Source of the DNA: Ganoderma boninense
Lineage: Eukaryota; Basidiomycota; Agaricomycetes; Polyporales; Polyporaceae
Reading direction: 5' to 3'
DNA length: 64,000 nt
Assembly: GCA_002900995.3 (NCBI GenBank)
Contig: CM035310.1
Coordinates: forward strand, 1,910,138-1,974,137
The translations under genes and the position numbers were made by a program. The notes beneath the pieces are model-generated. The model was not told the DNA's origin. It made no database searches and saw only the letters and a program-made list of their open reading frames with translations. Shown in pieces: positions 23,171-35,194 of this stretch (positions are counted from its first letter, which is position 1; each line of letters starts with the position of its first letter).

Positions 23171-26137
23171 CTACAGTTCTTCATGCCGCGGGTCCTTGCT
23201 CGACGTCCCTGACGTCGAAGCCGTCTCCTCTGCACTCCCCGTCTCACTCGCACTGGTAGCGGCAGTGCTCGCGGTAGTGCTGCTGCGCTCGACGACTTCC
23301 GCGGCGCCTTTGGCGGGCGTTTCCTGTAGAGCTTCTGGAGCTGGTTCTCGAGCACCTTGGCGCGAGCGCGCATCTCGCTCGACAGGATCACCGGGTCCTC
23401 GTTCATCTTCACGCCCTTCTGCTTCTCGACCCACTCGTTCAGCCACACCTCGTGGTCCTTCAGGGCCTTTTCGAACTCGTCGAGCTCGTCCTTCGTGTAC
23501 TTCGTCGGCGTGCCCACCTCGAGCTCCTTCGTCATGTTCTGCTTCGCCTCCGTCAAGAACATGCGCGAGCTCCAGTTCCACATCTGGCTGTTGTTCAGCG
23601 CATGCGGGAACTCCTCTATCTCCTTGTAGCGGTGTACGATCGGTCGTTCTAGGCTCCTGTCAGGGGCGTCAGCATCGAGGCACTGCGAGACAGCACACGA
23701 GAAGGCTGCACACGTACTCTAATGCGGTCCGTTGATCTATGTAGTGAATCGTCTCTGCGTCGTCACCGTACTCCTGGAGCCACGTGTACGCCTCGTCGAC
23801 CTTCTCCGAAATCCTCTTGCGTTCGGACGCCTGAGAGCACTTCATGAAGGGCGACTCCGACGAGTCGTCTCCCAGCAAGTCACGGAGTTTGTAGATGTAA
23901 CCCTCGAGGGTGTTGCGCGCCTCCTCGCGCCTCCTCTTCACGTTCTCCTCTGCGTCGATAGCCTTCAGTCGGTCCCGGCCGGTCCGTTTCTCTGCCACCG
24001 ACATAGGTGGGATAGACGCGAACTTCACGTCGATCTCAAGGTTGATTGGCTCCTTCGTGATCGTGGTGGTAGAAGTGGTAGACGCTTCAGCAGCCGACGA
24101 GGTCGAAGTGGAAGTGGTATCCTCCTCAGCGGTACCAACGTCCGCGGTCGCTCCCTCTTCGGGCACGGGCGACGGAGAGCCTTTACCAAAGAAGTCCTTC
24201 AGTTTGCCTGCGCTCTAGCATGACGCATATGTCTAACACCATACAGGAACTGCGACTTACCAGCGATGGACTCGTCCTTGAATTCGCCCGTAACGACAGC
24301 ATCGCGAATCGAGGCAAAGCCAGACTCGGAAAGCATGACAGTGGCCTTCACCACGGGCTCCGTGGCGCCAGCCTCAGTAATGTTCTTGATAGCATCAGAG
24401 ACACCAAGGATGTCCGCCTCGAGGATGTCCACAGGGTACCCACTGGACGGACTCAGAATTACCCCACATAATTGCGACCAAAGGCTACACACCGAAGAAG
24501 AGGCGCCTTGTACGCAAGCTTTGACCTTAAAGTCCTCCTGGCGCTTGAAAGTCAACGTCTTCTTGGTACCGGTCTTCGTGTTGGCAGGGAATATGAGAGT
24601 GTTGATGTTACGAGGACGAGCGCCGCCCTAGACTCCGTCTGGTACGAGACCTGGATATCGTAAGGGCCGATGTCCGTGATGCGGAATGTCCTTGGTCTTG
24701 AATTGGCGGCTCAGGGCAGCTCCATGAAGAGCAGCGCCGAGGACCGCAGCCTCGTCGGCGTTCACGTTAAACGCGAGCTTCCCTGCTCCAACAGCCGCCT
24801 TCACTGCTTCCTGAATCATGGGTGTGCGAGACGCGCCGCCAGTCATGATGACCGAAGTGATGTCGTCCTATCTAACGTCAACATCGGTCCTGCGTGTTCG
24901 CAGACAGCTAATAGACAGACCAGTTTCAACCCAGATCGCGCGAGCGCCTCCTGGATAGGCAGAGCGAAATTGTTCTTCAGGTCGCGGGCCTCTGTCTCGA
25001 ACTGAGCACGGGTGAACTTCGCCTTATAGTCGATGTCACATGCGAGGCTCTCAATCTAAATAGAAAGAAAAATGTCAGGCTACACTGCTTAACAGCATAT
25101 AGATGGCGTGTTGACTTACCGTGGCCTGGGCCTCGGTATTCGCGCTCAGGATGGCCTTCACACGACCAGCTTCCTTCCACAGCTTGGCCAAGGCCTTCTT
25201 GTCCTGGCTAATGCTCCGCTTGTATCGCTTCTCGAAGTCCGCGACCATCATATTGCGAAGGCGTGCGTCCAGCTCCGTCCCGCCATTGTACCGATCGAAG
25301 CCAACGGCACGTACCGTGATCTGGGTGGCGTCCTTGCCCACCTTGCTCTTCCCCTCCGCCTGGGCCGGCGCGAACTCCACGACCGTCGCGCGAATCGAGG
25401 ACGCCCCCGCGTCGTAGATGATGTGGTACTCGGGCGCGGGGAACGTCCGCGTCATGGCGTAGTTGACCGCGACGGCGGTGCCGTCGTTGATGAGGCTCAG
25501 CGTGCGCAAGCCGGACATCTCGATGGCGTCCACGACGGCGTCGCGCTCGAACTGCGTGTAGTACGGGGGCACGGTGACGATGACGTCGTACACCTTCTCG
25601 CCCGCGGTGCTCTCCGCGAGCTCGCGGATGTACGAGAGCTGCATCGCGATGAGCTCCTCGACGCTCCACTCCGTCCCGTCCGAGCGGCGCAGCGCGACGG
25701 TGCCGCGCTCAGTCTTGACGGTGTCGGCGGTCGAGATGGCGCCGAAGGAGAAGACCGCGTCCGAGTCGTACGGCGCGCCCTGCAGGACCTTGAGGTACGA
25801 GAACGAGTCCAGCGGGAATCGGCTGGCCTTACGACGCACGTCCGCACATCCGCACATGTCGGGATTGAGCACTTGGCTGTCAGACTAGCGAGGACTCTGA
25901 GGCACTCACGATGTTCGCTGCGTCCTGCCCAAACAGCCTGTCCTTGTTCTTCCACCCCACCGTCGCCTGAATCTTCCGCTTCGAATCCCGGTTGAGGAGG
26001 ACGTCAAACGGCTGACCGGGTTTCATGAGCGAGGCCTTGATGAAGTCCGCGCCATAGTCGATTGCCAGAATGGACCCCAGGACGCTTTCCGACCATAATG
26101 AGAGCCATAGACAGAAAAACGGCCAGAGCCGGGCCAT
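23171..26137 (-). CDS. LHS1: ER-lumenal Hsp70-family chaperone (Lhs1/HYOU1 type), frame-broken
   Basis: ATG 26,137 opens a signal peptide (MARLWPFFCLWLSLWSESVLG), then SILAIDYGADFIKASL, the Hsp70 nucleotide-binding start. Exons: 26,137-25,910, 25,827-25,120, 25,055-24,921, 24,867-24,261, 24,207-23,718 and 23,656-23,171. Landmarks are VTVPPYYTQFERDAV, YDAGASSIRATVVEF, VIMTGGASRTPMIQEAV, then an acidic Ser/Thr-rich insert and a helical C-terminus (TKDELDEFEKALKDHEVWL). This family assists ER import and acts as exchange factor for BiP. The frame changes three times without a splice site: near 24,684 (an extra base in KTKDI), near 24,625, and near 23,290. After the last change the other frame ends in HEEL, an ER-retention signal, so the true C-terminus is in that frame. 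These look like consensus errors, though decay cannot be excluded. A 48-nt intron inside 24,4xx is also possible. Confidence 0.85.
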
Positions 26138-26652
26138 GATGAAGGAGGGTGAGTTGGTGGGCGCTGGATGCGTCCATCGATACTTTTATGCGTTACACGT
26201 CACCGTAGCCGCGCTACGTGGTTGCCGCCACGTGGAGGGTTGATCCCAAGGTTTCAGCGCAGTGCAATGCTGTTCAGCAAGGTTCAGGATCAAGATACGT
26301 AGCTTGCAGGACCACAGGATCAAGCCAAGGTCCAAGGCTGATTGAAATCACGGGAGGTAGAACGAACGGTTACGCGTTACGGCTGGTGGGACCATGGTAG
26401 GTGTCAGAGGCCTAGCCACGTCCACACCCTAACCCCAATCTGGGGTCTGAACACAAGCACGGATGTACAATTGCTCTTCGCCCACGCAGGTCGAGGAATA
26501 TATGGCATACGGCACGAGGAATTCAGTATAGAAAACCTAATTTTCAGAGGGTTTTCTGTATTGAATAGTAACATCTACTGCACAACAATCGTTATGCATA
26601 ATTGAACCCTAAAGGCTCCAAGACGGTATAAGAAGGCGAGCGTTGAAACCGT
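26138..26652. other. Intergenic / promoter of the Hsp70 gene
   Basis: About 0.5 kb, holding the Hsp70 promoter on the minus strand and the 3' flank of the MFS gene. No clear ORF. An AT-rich tract is present near 26,530-26,600. Confidence 0.4.
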
Positions 26653-28988
26653 TCATTCACCGACGGTCCCCGCGACGACGCTTCCGTGCACACCCCAGTT
26701 GACACCCAGACCAAACATGACCCATCCGATGAAGATAATGCCGAGCGCAACGGCCGAATACACCCAGTTTATCCTGCCAGTGACCGAGGGGGACTTGAGG
26801 ATCTTCTCCTTCGCCTTGGTCTCGCTCAACCCGTCTTCGGACGGGTCGGTCTTCGGCACGACGATGCCCTTCGCCCGTGCAAGCTTGTCGACAGCCTCGG
26901 GCAAGTCGCGCGGGGCGACCTGGGAGAGGCGCGCCGCAGGCAGCAGGTTCGGGGCCATGTACGCCATGATGAGCATGAAGCCGGAGACGGCGACGGAGAG
27001 GAAGGCGTAGGCAAGCCACAACGAGACCGCTGGGTCGAGCGAGTCCGTTGCGGAGAGATCTTGCAGGCGGCCGGCAGCGGTCGTGATGATGACAATAGAG
27101 GCTTGCACAACGGATTCTGGAGAAAATCTCAGTATCAGCATCTAGAACGCCTGGGAACGCTAGCTGGTTCGTGAAGCATACTCTTGATCGCGAAGCTGTT
27201 CAACGTAAGGACGTCAGTTCAGTCTCAGACAGTCTCGATATGCCGGAGCGCACCCTGTGGCGAAGTATTGAGGGTCGGGAATGATGTTGCGTACGATCTC
27301 CACCTGGGGGGCCGGAGTGACGGCTTGAGACAAGGCGTAGAAGACGTAGGCCGCGACTGCATCGGGCCAGAGTAGTCAAAAAGTGATCTCTATCTGAGAA
27401 CAACATTTGGACGTACTGAAGGTCGGGACGGCGTGCGAGAACTTGAGGAGGAGCATAGAGATGAGGAAGGTGAGACCGGAAAGGAACACTGCAAGCAAAG
27501 CCTCAGTCAGCCGTAGCGCAACGGCAAGACAGGAATACATACGGAAGGCAATACGTTGCCCGAAGACATCGATATATATGCCCAAGAACGGTGTCAACCC
27601 CGCAGGCAGGAGCAAGTAGAAGCTCGACACCCATCCGCCAATGACCGCGCCCTTCTTCAGCCGCTGTTGCGCGAATTGCCTACAACCCCCCAGCCGCTGC
27701 TGTCAGTTTTACACCCTTACAACATAAGCCAGGCCAGGCCAGGCGGCGGCACTCACGTGGAGATGGACACGAACGACTGCACACCGGCGTTCTCGAAGAT
27801 GGCGAAGAGCACGACGAGCCAGAACGAGAACGGGAGGTGCTTGATCGCGCGGATGTCGAACTTGCCGCCGCGCTGGCCCGAGTGCCGCTTGCCGCTCGTC
27901 TGGTCCGTGACGTCGTACCGCGCGCGCAGGTAGCGGTCGAGGAAGAAGATGGTGATCGCGCACAGGAGCGAGAACATGGAGATCGCGGACGAGATCCAGA
28001 GCGCGAACGCGTACGAGCCCAGGTTGCGCGTGATGATGTTCGCCGTGGACTGGCCCGTGAACTGCGCGAGGTTCGCGACGGACCAGATCATGCCTGCCGG
28101 CACGAGCGCGAGAAGTCAGCTAGTGGCGCGCGGTAAGGAGACAGGAGGAATGGATGGACGGCGGCGCACCGATGGAGAACGCGAAGCCCCTCCCTGGGGC
28201 GAAGTATGTCGAGAAGATCCGGTGCTGGGCGTTGTCGAGCGAGCCGTCGCCGATGGCGGCAACGACCTTGCCGAGGATGAGCAGCGGGTAGCTGTTCAGG
28301 TTATTCGTGGCCGCGCCAGACATGATCATCGCACCCGAGAGGTGGAAGGATGCGAGCACGACGGACATGAGCGCGCCACCAAGCTTGTCGATGTAGAACC
28401 CGAGGCCGACGCATAGGAACGTATTCACGAGATTCGTCACGGCGACCTGGGCGAGACAGCGGGTGTTGGAACATCATATTCTCGAGGGGAGCGCAAGTGA
28501 ATGGGGCTCACCAAAGTGGCAAACTTGGAGTTGTTGATCTTCGTCTCCCTGATGATGGTGGTCTTGAGAGAACTAGCCAAAGGAATGTTAAAAATGCCGT
28601 GCTACACCACTTCAAGAGGGGCAAGTACCACTTACACGATGAGACCCTGTTGAACATTGATTCAGCAAACTGCCAAACTGAGACATCCAAACTCAACATA
28701 CGTTTGACCAATGGTTTCCGACTGAGACCAATCGACGTCAGCTCACGCGACTGTTTAAAATTCATTCACAAGACAATACGCACAGGTGCACAGACACGTC
28801 AGTATGATGACGGCCAGCTGCCACCCGTAGGGTAGCTTCGGCCTAGGCGCGAGGGCAGGAGTAGAGTACCCCAAGACTGGAGACTGCTCGCCTTGGTTAG
28901 AACCACCCTTCATTTCGATCGACGCCTGGTCCTTCTCGTCCATGACGGGCGAGTCCTTGCCCGAACCGACGGGATCCTTCGGCGACAT
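26653..28988 (-). CDS. Major facilitator transporter, MFSD1-like
   Basis: Eleven exons with the sum exactly 570 codons plus stop: 28,988-28,770, 28,721-28,702, 28,646-28,638, 28,572-28,512, 28,446-28,170, 28,093-27,757, 27,679-27,543, 27,488-27,417, 27,356-27,254, 27,195-27,182 and 27,116-26,653. Exons of 20, 9 and 14 nt are needed to keep the frame. An acidic cytosolic N-terminus precedes LPYGWQLAVIILTCLCTCAY (TM1). Then come KINNSKFATLVAVTNLVNTF, GFYIDKLGGA, LGKVVAAIGDGSLDNAQHRI and YFAPGRGFAFSIG, matching the order of motifs in MFSD1 (family that exports dipeptides from lysosomes). A central charged loop follows, then SFYLLLPAGLTPFLGIYIDVFG, and a final TM (GIIFIGWVMFGLGVNWGV). Assignment to MFSD1 is by motif order; other MFS classes are possible. 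Confidence 0.8.
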
Positions 28989-29108
28989 AGGTTATTCCGC
29001 TCGAGTTTAACAGAGCGCAGCGGGCGGAAAGTCGAAGGAAAACGCCGCTGAGAGGAACGGGGGGGATATGGAGGCGGGACGAGTGAGAGCGGTCCCGGTA
29101 CCGCTCAT

Positions 29109-29119
29109 CTTATCAGATA
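29109..29119. promoter_or_regulatory. Double GATA-factor site (CTTATCAGATA)
   Basis: TTATC and AGATA overlap head-to-head, the arrangement preferred by fungal nitrogen-regulatory GATA factors (AreA/Nit2 type). It is 120 nt upstream of the MFS start at 28,988. The same 11 bases recur at 29,429. Regulation by nitrogen is inference. Confidence 0.4.
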
Positions 29120-29428
29120 ATGTGGGCAGGGGTGGGTGTGAGACAGCTGGTATGTAAGGGTTCGGCGGGCGGATCGTGAGTGTGAGGAATGATTGATTTG
29201 GATGGTGAGAGACTTGAATGCGCGTAATGGGTTCTGGACGTGCAGCCGTGGGAGTGAGTTCAGCTGGCGGCACGCCAGTTGAATGGCAGCGCTCTGGTTC
29301 GCGTGAAAGTCTCGCGCGAAGAAGCGTTGAGGGAACTCCGGCAGAGGAGGCAGTGGCTTCGTGGCGCTTCGACGTTCTTCGTGCCTGGGAGGGCTCCCGG
29401 AAACGCAGGCACATACCATCCTGATCAT

Positions 29429-29439
29429 CTTATCAGATA
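29429..29439. promoter_or_regulatory. Second double GATA-factor site
   Basis: Exact repeat of CTTATCAGATA, about 440 nt upstream of the MFS gene. The shared context ATCTTATCAGATA exceeds the core. Confidence 0.4.
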
Positions 29440-31486
29440 GTCTGCGATTGCATCTCGTGTCCAGAGAGGTTTTGCGGCTCTCCGTCGAAAACTATTCTTG
29501 CCTTCTGCAAAACTGCGAGAGGAGTTCAAAGACTGAATGAGAACATCGGGGACACGTTGTGAAACTCGCCTGTTTTAGCCGGAGACCCCACCTGATGAGT
29601 GGGAATCCGACTTGTCAGGGTCGAACGATTTCTACGTGCCGACTCGGCTCATCTCTCGTTGGGACGAGGTCTGCGGAGGTTGACTAAACACAACAGAACC
29701 CTGAACTGAGCGGAGGCATGAATGTGACGGGCTGAATCGAAGTAGGTTGACACTCACAAACCTAAACTTTGCGCTTGGGTTCTTGGTTCCTGAGATGCGA
29801 CAGCACAAGATGATGAAGATGGAGAGGTTTACTTCCGCGCGATACGTGCCCCGCCGAGTCGTGCTTGGCGCAAGGCACGGGACTCCTTACTGACTCCCAG
29901 AGTAGGATAACAGCACTATGCAGATATATTAATAGCAATGGTGATGCAGTGAAACCGTTCGAAGGTTGAACAATGCAAACGCGACGAAATGGTGCATGTC
30001 GAGAGGCGCACGTTCGGGGTTAGAGCGGCGATCGGCTACTTGCATGGATGCATATACCGGAAACGCTTGAAGGTATTAGTTATAGACTCTTTAGCCGAGA
30101 AGCTCTGTCTTACGTGCCATACTCTGTCTTCTCAGCATTCCGCACCTGTAAGTATAGCACAGTCAAGCATCCACCACGCTCCTAGGCTGACACACGAGTC
30201 CTCTCTAGCTTACCACAAAAGGAACCAATGATAAATCGGACATGGATGCCGGGGGAAGTATAGAAAGAGGGTGGTGTAGTCAAGGCTGAGCAATGCGAAG
30301 GCACTCACAAAAAAAGCAGGTCTCGTGGTTCGTGTCGGAATTCCGAGTCGACGGTGTTGGGGTACGGACATGCCTTCGTCCCGGGCCCGGGCCCATCAAG
30401 CCGGTACGGAGGCATATCGGCCCTGGCTCCCCAGTCTTTCCCTGGCACCCATGTTGTGATGGAGTGCTAGTGAAGCCAAGGCTGGTTCCAGATGACCTGA
30501 GCTTATCTAGGCTCGCAGCCTCACGGATGGAAGAGCGAGTAAGTAGATCAATTCAGTGTTCGCAAGGGGTCGCCAGCCTTCAGTGCTTACGACATTACTT
30601 ACCACAACATAGGCTGGGTGGATTGCAGGATATTTGGCTCATAAGAATACTTACAAGAGGCGATTCGCGAACCCACCAGCTTTCTAGTATCGCATGGCGC
30701 CCATGAGGATGTAAATAAGCTGAAGTGTTCGCATATAGGGACAGCTCACCAATGGCCAGCATCTTCGTTGGACTCTCTGTGGTTATTGCAGGCGAGTACG
30801 CTTGCCTAGGTCTAGAGGACGACACTAAGATGTGCACGATGATGGGGAATGAAGCAAGATTGTGGTTGAGGTGCGATGTCGAGTTTATGTCTTTGTATCA
30901 GATTTCAAGAGAACTTGATGGGTCCGCGGTTGGTAGAGAGAGACTAGCAGACGTGTAGAAGAGGTTTGGAACATGAGATGGTAAGTAATGGTGTGCAGGA
31001 GAGTGCCCCAGAGCAGTCCAGTCCTCTGCGACTCGGACTAGTTCTGAGCAAGGTGGGCCTGTGACGTTGTTATCGGTGACAGCGTCGCGTTGCACGTGCG
31101 ATGTGATTGGACGCGACTCCCGCCTCGATCAAAGCCGCGATCGCGACGCGTTCTGCCACTCTTTCGTCCTCGCCCCTCGCATCCTCCCCTTCGTCTCTTC
31201 TTCTCGCTCTCAATCGCCATCAAGGGCCCAGCAGCAACTCTCTCTCCAAGAAAAGTTTCTGCCTTGAGGCCTTTACAAGACGGGACGGCTCTCAATCAAA
31301 TCTCGCCCTCGGAGCGGACACCGAGCGGAACGGCAAAATGGCCCTCTCACTGATTTTGTGGCCGGCGCCTGCAGGCAACATGAGCAGATCTTGGCACACG
31401 ACTGGAACATCCTTTGATCCATCAGCCCAGGGCGCGCACTATCTTTCCCCCGCGCCAACGTCCCCTCTTTCCGCCCGACCACCACC

Positions 31487-34291
31487 ATGTCCTACACGCT
31501 CTCCAAGAAGGAGCCCACCGCTGACACCCGCTCTGTCGTGAGCGGCAGCGACAACTCTGCCGACGATGACAACAAGCTCCTCGAGATTGGCTACGTCCCC
31601 TCCTTCAAGCGCGAGTTCTCCAACATCGCTACCGTGCGTGTCTCCCTCCCTGGGCCTGTATCGAATGACGTCTGATGTCCGTCCAGATCAGCTTCGCGTT
31701 CAGCATTATGGGTCTCTGTTCAAGTATTGCGACCACCTTCAATACTCCGCTGACCCTCGGTGGACCCGCCTCGGTGACATGGTGCTGGATACTGGGGGCG
31801 ACGATGTGCTTCACTCTGGGTGCGTATCTCTTTCCCATGCGTTATCAGCCCGCTGTCAGTGGCATCCCTGCGCGTCCAAGTGACGTGAGGCTCCCCCGAA
31901 CGAAAGCGGAGGTCACAAGTGCACGTCAAACCTTGAGTCTCCCCTCGCGTTGATTCTCCGCACCTCGTTTGAGCTTTGGAAATGCTATGTTCATGGCGAA
32001 TGTCGCTCTGGTGCCCGCATAAACAGCTCGCTCGGACAGAGCATCTCCCAGCGAGCTCTGCGGGGTACACACTGCATCCATCCGGATGCAATACACAACA
32101 AGATACCAATACTAACCGATCTGCAGGTGCCTCTATCGCTGAGATTGTCAGCGCCTTCCCGACCTGCGGTGGCTTGTAAGTGCATAATCTCCGGTACCCA
32201 TGTGGTCCCCGCAGTCTGATAACGCTCCCGGCCCTGTCAAACACACTCCAGGTACACCGCGTCCGCGCAGCTCGTGCCTCGTAAACAGCGCGCCATCGTC
32301 GGATGGGTGGTCGGCTGGCTGAACATCCTTGGACAGATCCTCGGCTTGTCCTCGACCGAGTTCGGGCTCGCGAACATGATCTGGGCCGCAGTCGTGGTAG
32401 GCAGGGGTGATACCTACGAGGTCACGCCGGGCAAGAGCGTAGGGTTGTTTGCTGCTCTGCTAGTCGTTCACGGCATTTTGGTAAGCGTCCGGTCTCCTCT
32501 CGTCTTCGTCGATGATGAACCTGTGGCTGCAGAACTGCCTTGCGACACGCCAACTCGCCCGTCTTACGAGCGGCTTCGTGTTTGTCAATCTCGGTGCCAC
32601 CTTCAGTATGTATTTCTTTTGCCGTCCTAGTTTGGAAATAATGTTGACTAAATCCGCGCGTCTCTGCAGTCATAATCATTGTCCTCCTCGCGACGACTCC
32701 GCGAAGCGAGATGCATACTGCCGCCTATGTCTTTGGCGGCGAGGGCTTTATTAACCAGACTGGCGGCTGGAACAACGGGATCGCGTTCCTGTTCGGGCTG
32801 CTCAGTGTGCAATGGACGGTACGTGCTATTCCCGTTGGTTGGAGCAAATGGTCGCAAAAGACGTATACTGATGTCAACTGACCTACAGATGACAGTAAGT
32901 CACTAGTTGTATTAAACCATGTGCGCCTGATGTGCTCAATGAGGTCAACATGATGGTCCTGCTAGGATTACGATGCCACTGCGCATATCTCGTGAGTTGT
33001 CCTTCTCGGTGTCTATGCGCGCATGGGACGAACGGCTCACTTCTGCAATTCCAGGGAGGAGGTGAAGCGCGCTGCATATGCAGGTCAGAGTCGGCTTACG
33101 TTTCCGATTCAGACTGCCACTGATACACCTGCCGCTAAACCGTAGCTCCCTCCGCGATCTTCATTGCCGTCATCGGTACGGGTCTCTTCGGATGGATTCT
33201 CAACATCGTTCTGGTCCTCTGCTCGGGTCCTTTGTACGTGACCTCGCCAACGTTATGGCATTCCCTCAGAAGCGAGCGCCTACTAACCTACGCACTTTGA
33301 ATTTTATAGTGAGAACCTCCCCGGCCCTTCTGGTTCCGCGTTCCTCGAAGTGAGTACAATCACTTGGTTGACCCCCACGAATCTCGATCTCATCAAATTC
33401 TTCTCATGCTTCGCCCTTGGCCATGTTCGCATTTAGATCATGGTCCTCCGCATGGGCAAGCCGGGCGCGCTCTTTATCTGGGCGTTCGTCTGCCTCACGG
33501 CCTTCTTCGTCTGTCAGACCGCCCTGCAGGCTGCGTCGCGCACCGTCTACGCATTCTCGCGGGACAAGGGCCTGCCCGACGGTGGCTTTTTCGGGTACAT
33601 CTCCCGCTGGACGCAGACGCCGCTGCGTGCGATCTGGTTCGTGACGGTGATCGCGGTCCTGCCGGGCCTGCTCGACCTCGCGAGCGCAATTGCGCTCGAC
33701 GCGATCTTCGCCATGACGGCAATGGCGCTCGACTTGTCGTATATTATCCCTATCTTCTGGTGCGTTTTTTGTCTTTGCTCAGTGCATGAGTGTGTGCTGA
33801 CCGCCAATGCCAATTGGGTTCGACTAGTCGTCGGTGGTACAGGAACCACCCCGAGGTCCAGTTCACGCCCGGGCCGTTCTACATGGGCGACGGGATGCTC
33901 GGCTGGTTCGCCAACGTGAACTGCATCCTGTGGACGCTCTTCGCGTGCGTCATCTTCGCGCTCCCTCCTTTGCTTCCTGTCAACGCAAGCACGATGAACT
34001 ACGCTGCGGTGAGTTCGCCATGAATTGTTCCATGTAAGCGTAATCACTGAGTGGGCTTCCTTGAATGCAGCCCATCACCGGCGGTGTCGTTTTGCTTTCA
34101 CTGTAAGTAATCGCTGACTTGGTCAGCGCCAGCCAATTGACCCGTTTCCGATGTGCAGGGTATGGTACGTCATCGGCGGCCGCAAACACTACAAGGGTCC
34201 CCAGTCCAACCGTACGGACGTCAAGGCCGACGAGGGCCTCTTCACTGCGCCTACCCATAACGAGAAGTCGCTCGTGCAGCAGGTCGTCTGA
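31487..34291 (+). CDS. APC-family amino acid / GABA / choline permease
   Basis: Fifteen exons whose lengths sum to exactly 545 codons plus stop: 31,487-31,633, 31,687-31,819, 32,127-32,175, 32,252-32,480, 32,533-32,605, 32,670-32,818, 32,889-32,894, 32,966-32,991, 33,055-33,083, 33,146-33,233, 33,310-33,349, 33,437-33,759, 33,828-34,008, 34,071-34,102 and 34,159-34,291. A cytosolic N-terminus ends in GYVPSFKREFSNIAT. TM1 begins ISFAFSIMGLCSSIATTFN, then GGPASVTWCWILG, EIVSAFPTCGGLYTASAQL and the amino-acid/choline signature WTMTDYDATAHISEEVKRA. Next come TALQAASRTVYAFSRDKGLP and a C-terminal tail with a short basic and acidic segment. This is the UGA4/HNM1-like branch (TC 2.A.3.4): plasma- or vacuolar-membrane uptake of GABA, choline or amino acids. 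The exact substrate cannot be read. Confidence 0.9.
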
Positions 34292-35194
34292 GTTCAGTGT
34301 CTAGCCGGCTTCAACAGCCTGCCCCGACATACACTCCGCGCGCCCGGTTCCCCTTGTACCCCCACCAATAACCGGACTACGCGTCGTATGGAATTCCGTA
34401 AACCCAACCTACCACACGACTTGAGCATCGGCACTGCTCCTCTCATCAGGAGCCCGCGACTTCGTGGCGCGCGCACACGCGACACTGGGTTCTCCGTCCG
34501 TTCGCAGGATTTTAACAGTAGCACTTAGCTAATACTGGGCGTGGCGTCTCCTGTTCCCTGGGACCTACGCCTACGACCCACCAAAAGTACGAACGCACGA
34601 ACACGGATTGAAGATCACATCTTCAACTTGACGACAGGATGATGCGAGGACTGGGAGGATACCTATGTAGCCCTAGATGTATTACTCGTCGGTACAGTAC
34701 TTCTTGGTTTTTAGAAGATGTAGTCGCACGATACCTGGCGTAGAGTTTGAATCATCCCTAGGTTTGATCTTTCTGGCACGCTGTGCTGTTGTTTCTTGCT
34801 AAGTAACGCAAGTTGCCTGGAGTCGCCACTGGGAGGAGGGCGGAAGCGCGGGCCGGCTGTTCCACTTCGTGCGCAACCTTATAAGTTATTCCCCTCATGC
34901 TATTAGTACTACCGCCACCTGCAGTCCACCATCGTCTCCGCTTCATCCAACTACAACCAGACTGTGTTCTCGCGCCATGCTTGTGTCTCTGCCCCCAACC
35001 TCCATCGTTTCATCACAATCCTGGTCAGGCCACACTGCTTCTCCCGGCGCCCCGGCGCGTGCCCAAGTCATCAGCTTCTTCTCGGGCGGCGGTCATAAAG
35101 CTGGAGAGCTTCCTACCTCGGCTGTGTAAAGGAATGCATATAAACTGGCTCATGGCAGTCCAGCTCCGATCATTCTAGCACCCGCCCGTCCAAC
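34292..35194. other. Intergenic, no gene seen
   Basis: 3' flank of the permease and promoter of the hydrolase. Frames are short and not conserved-looking. Confidence 0.4.

Larger units (their letters stand above)
28989..31486. other. Divergent intergenic region, 2.5 kb
   Basis: It contains the promoters of the minus-strand MFS gene and the plus-strand permease. Two identical CTTATCAGATA elements lie on the MFS side (listed separately). A pyrimidine-rich stretch precedes the permease ATG. Small frames have no domain support. Confidence 0.45.

Noticed and set aside
25108..25995. 295-codon plus-strand frame inside the Hsp70 region
   Set aside because: It is the antisense shadow of the Hsp70 nucleotide-binding domain, which has clear family motifs on the minus strand.
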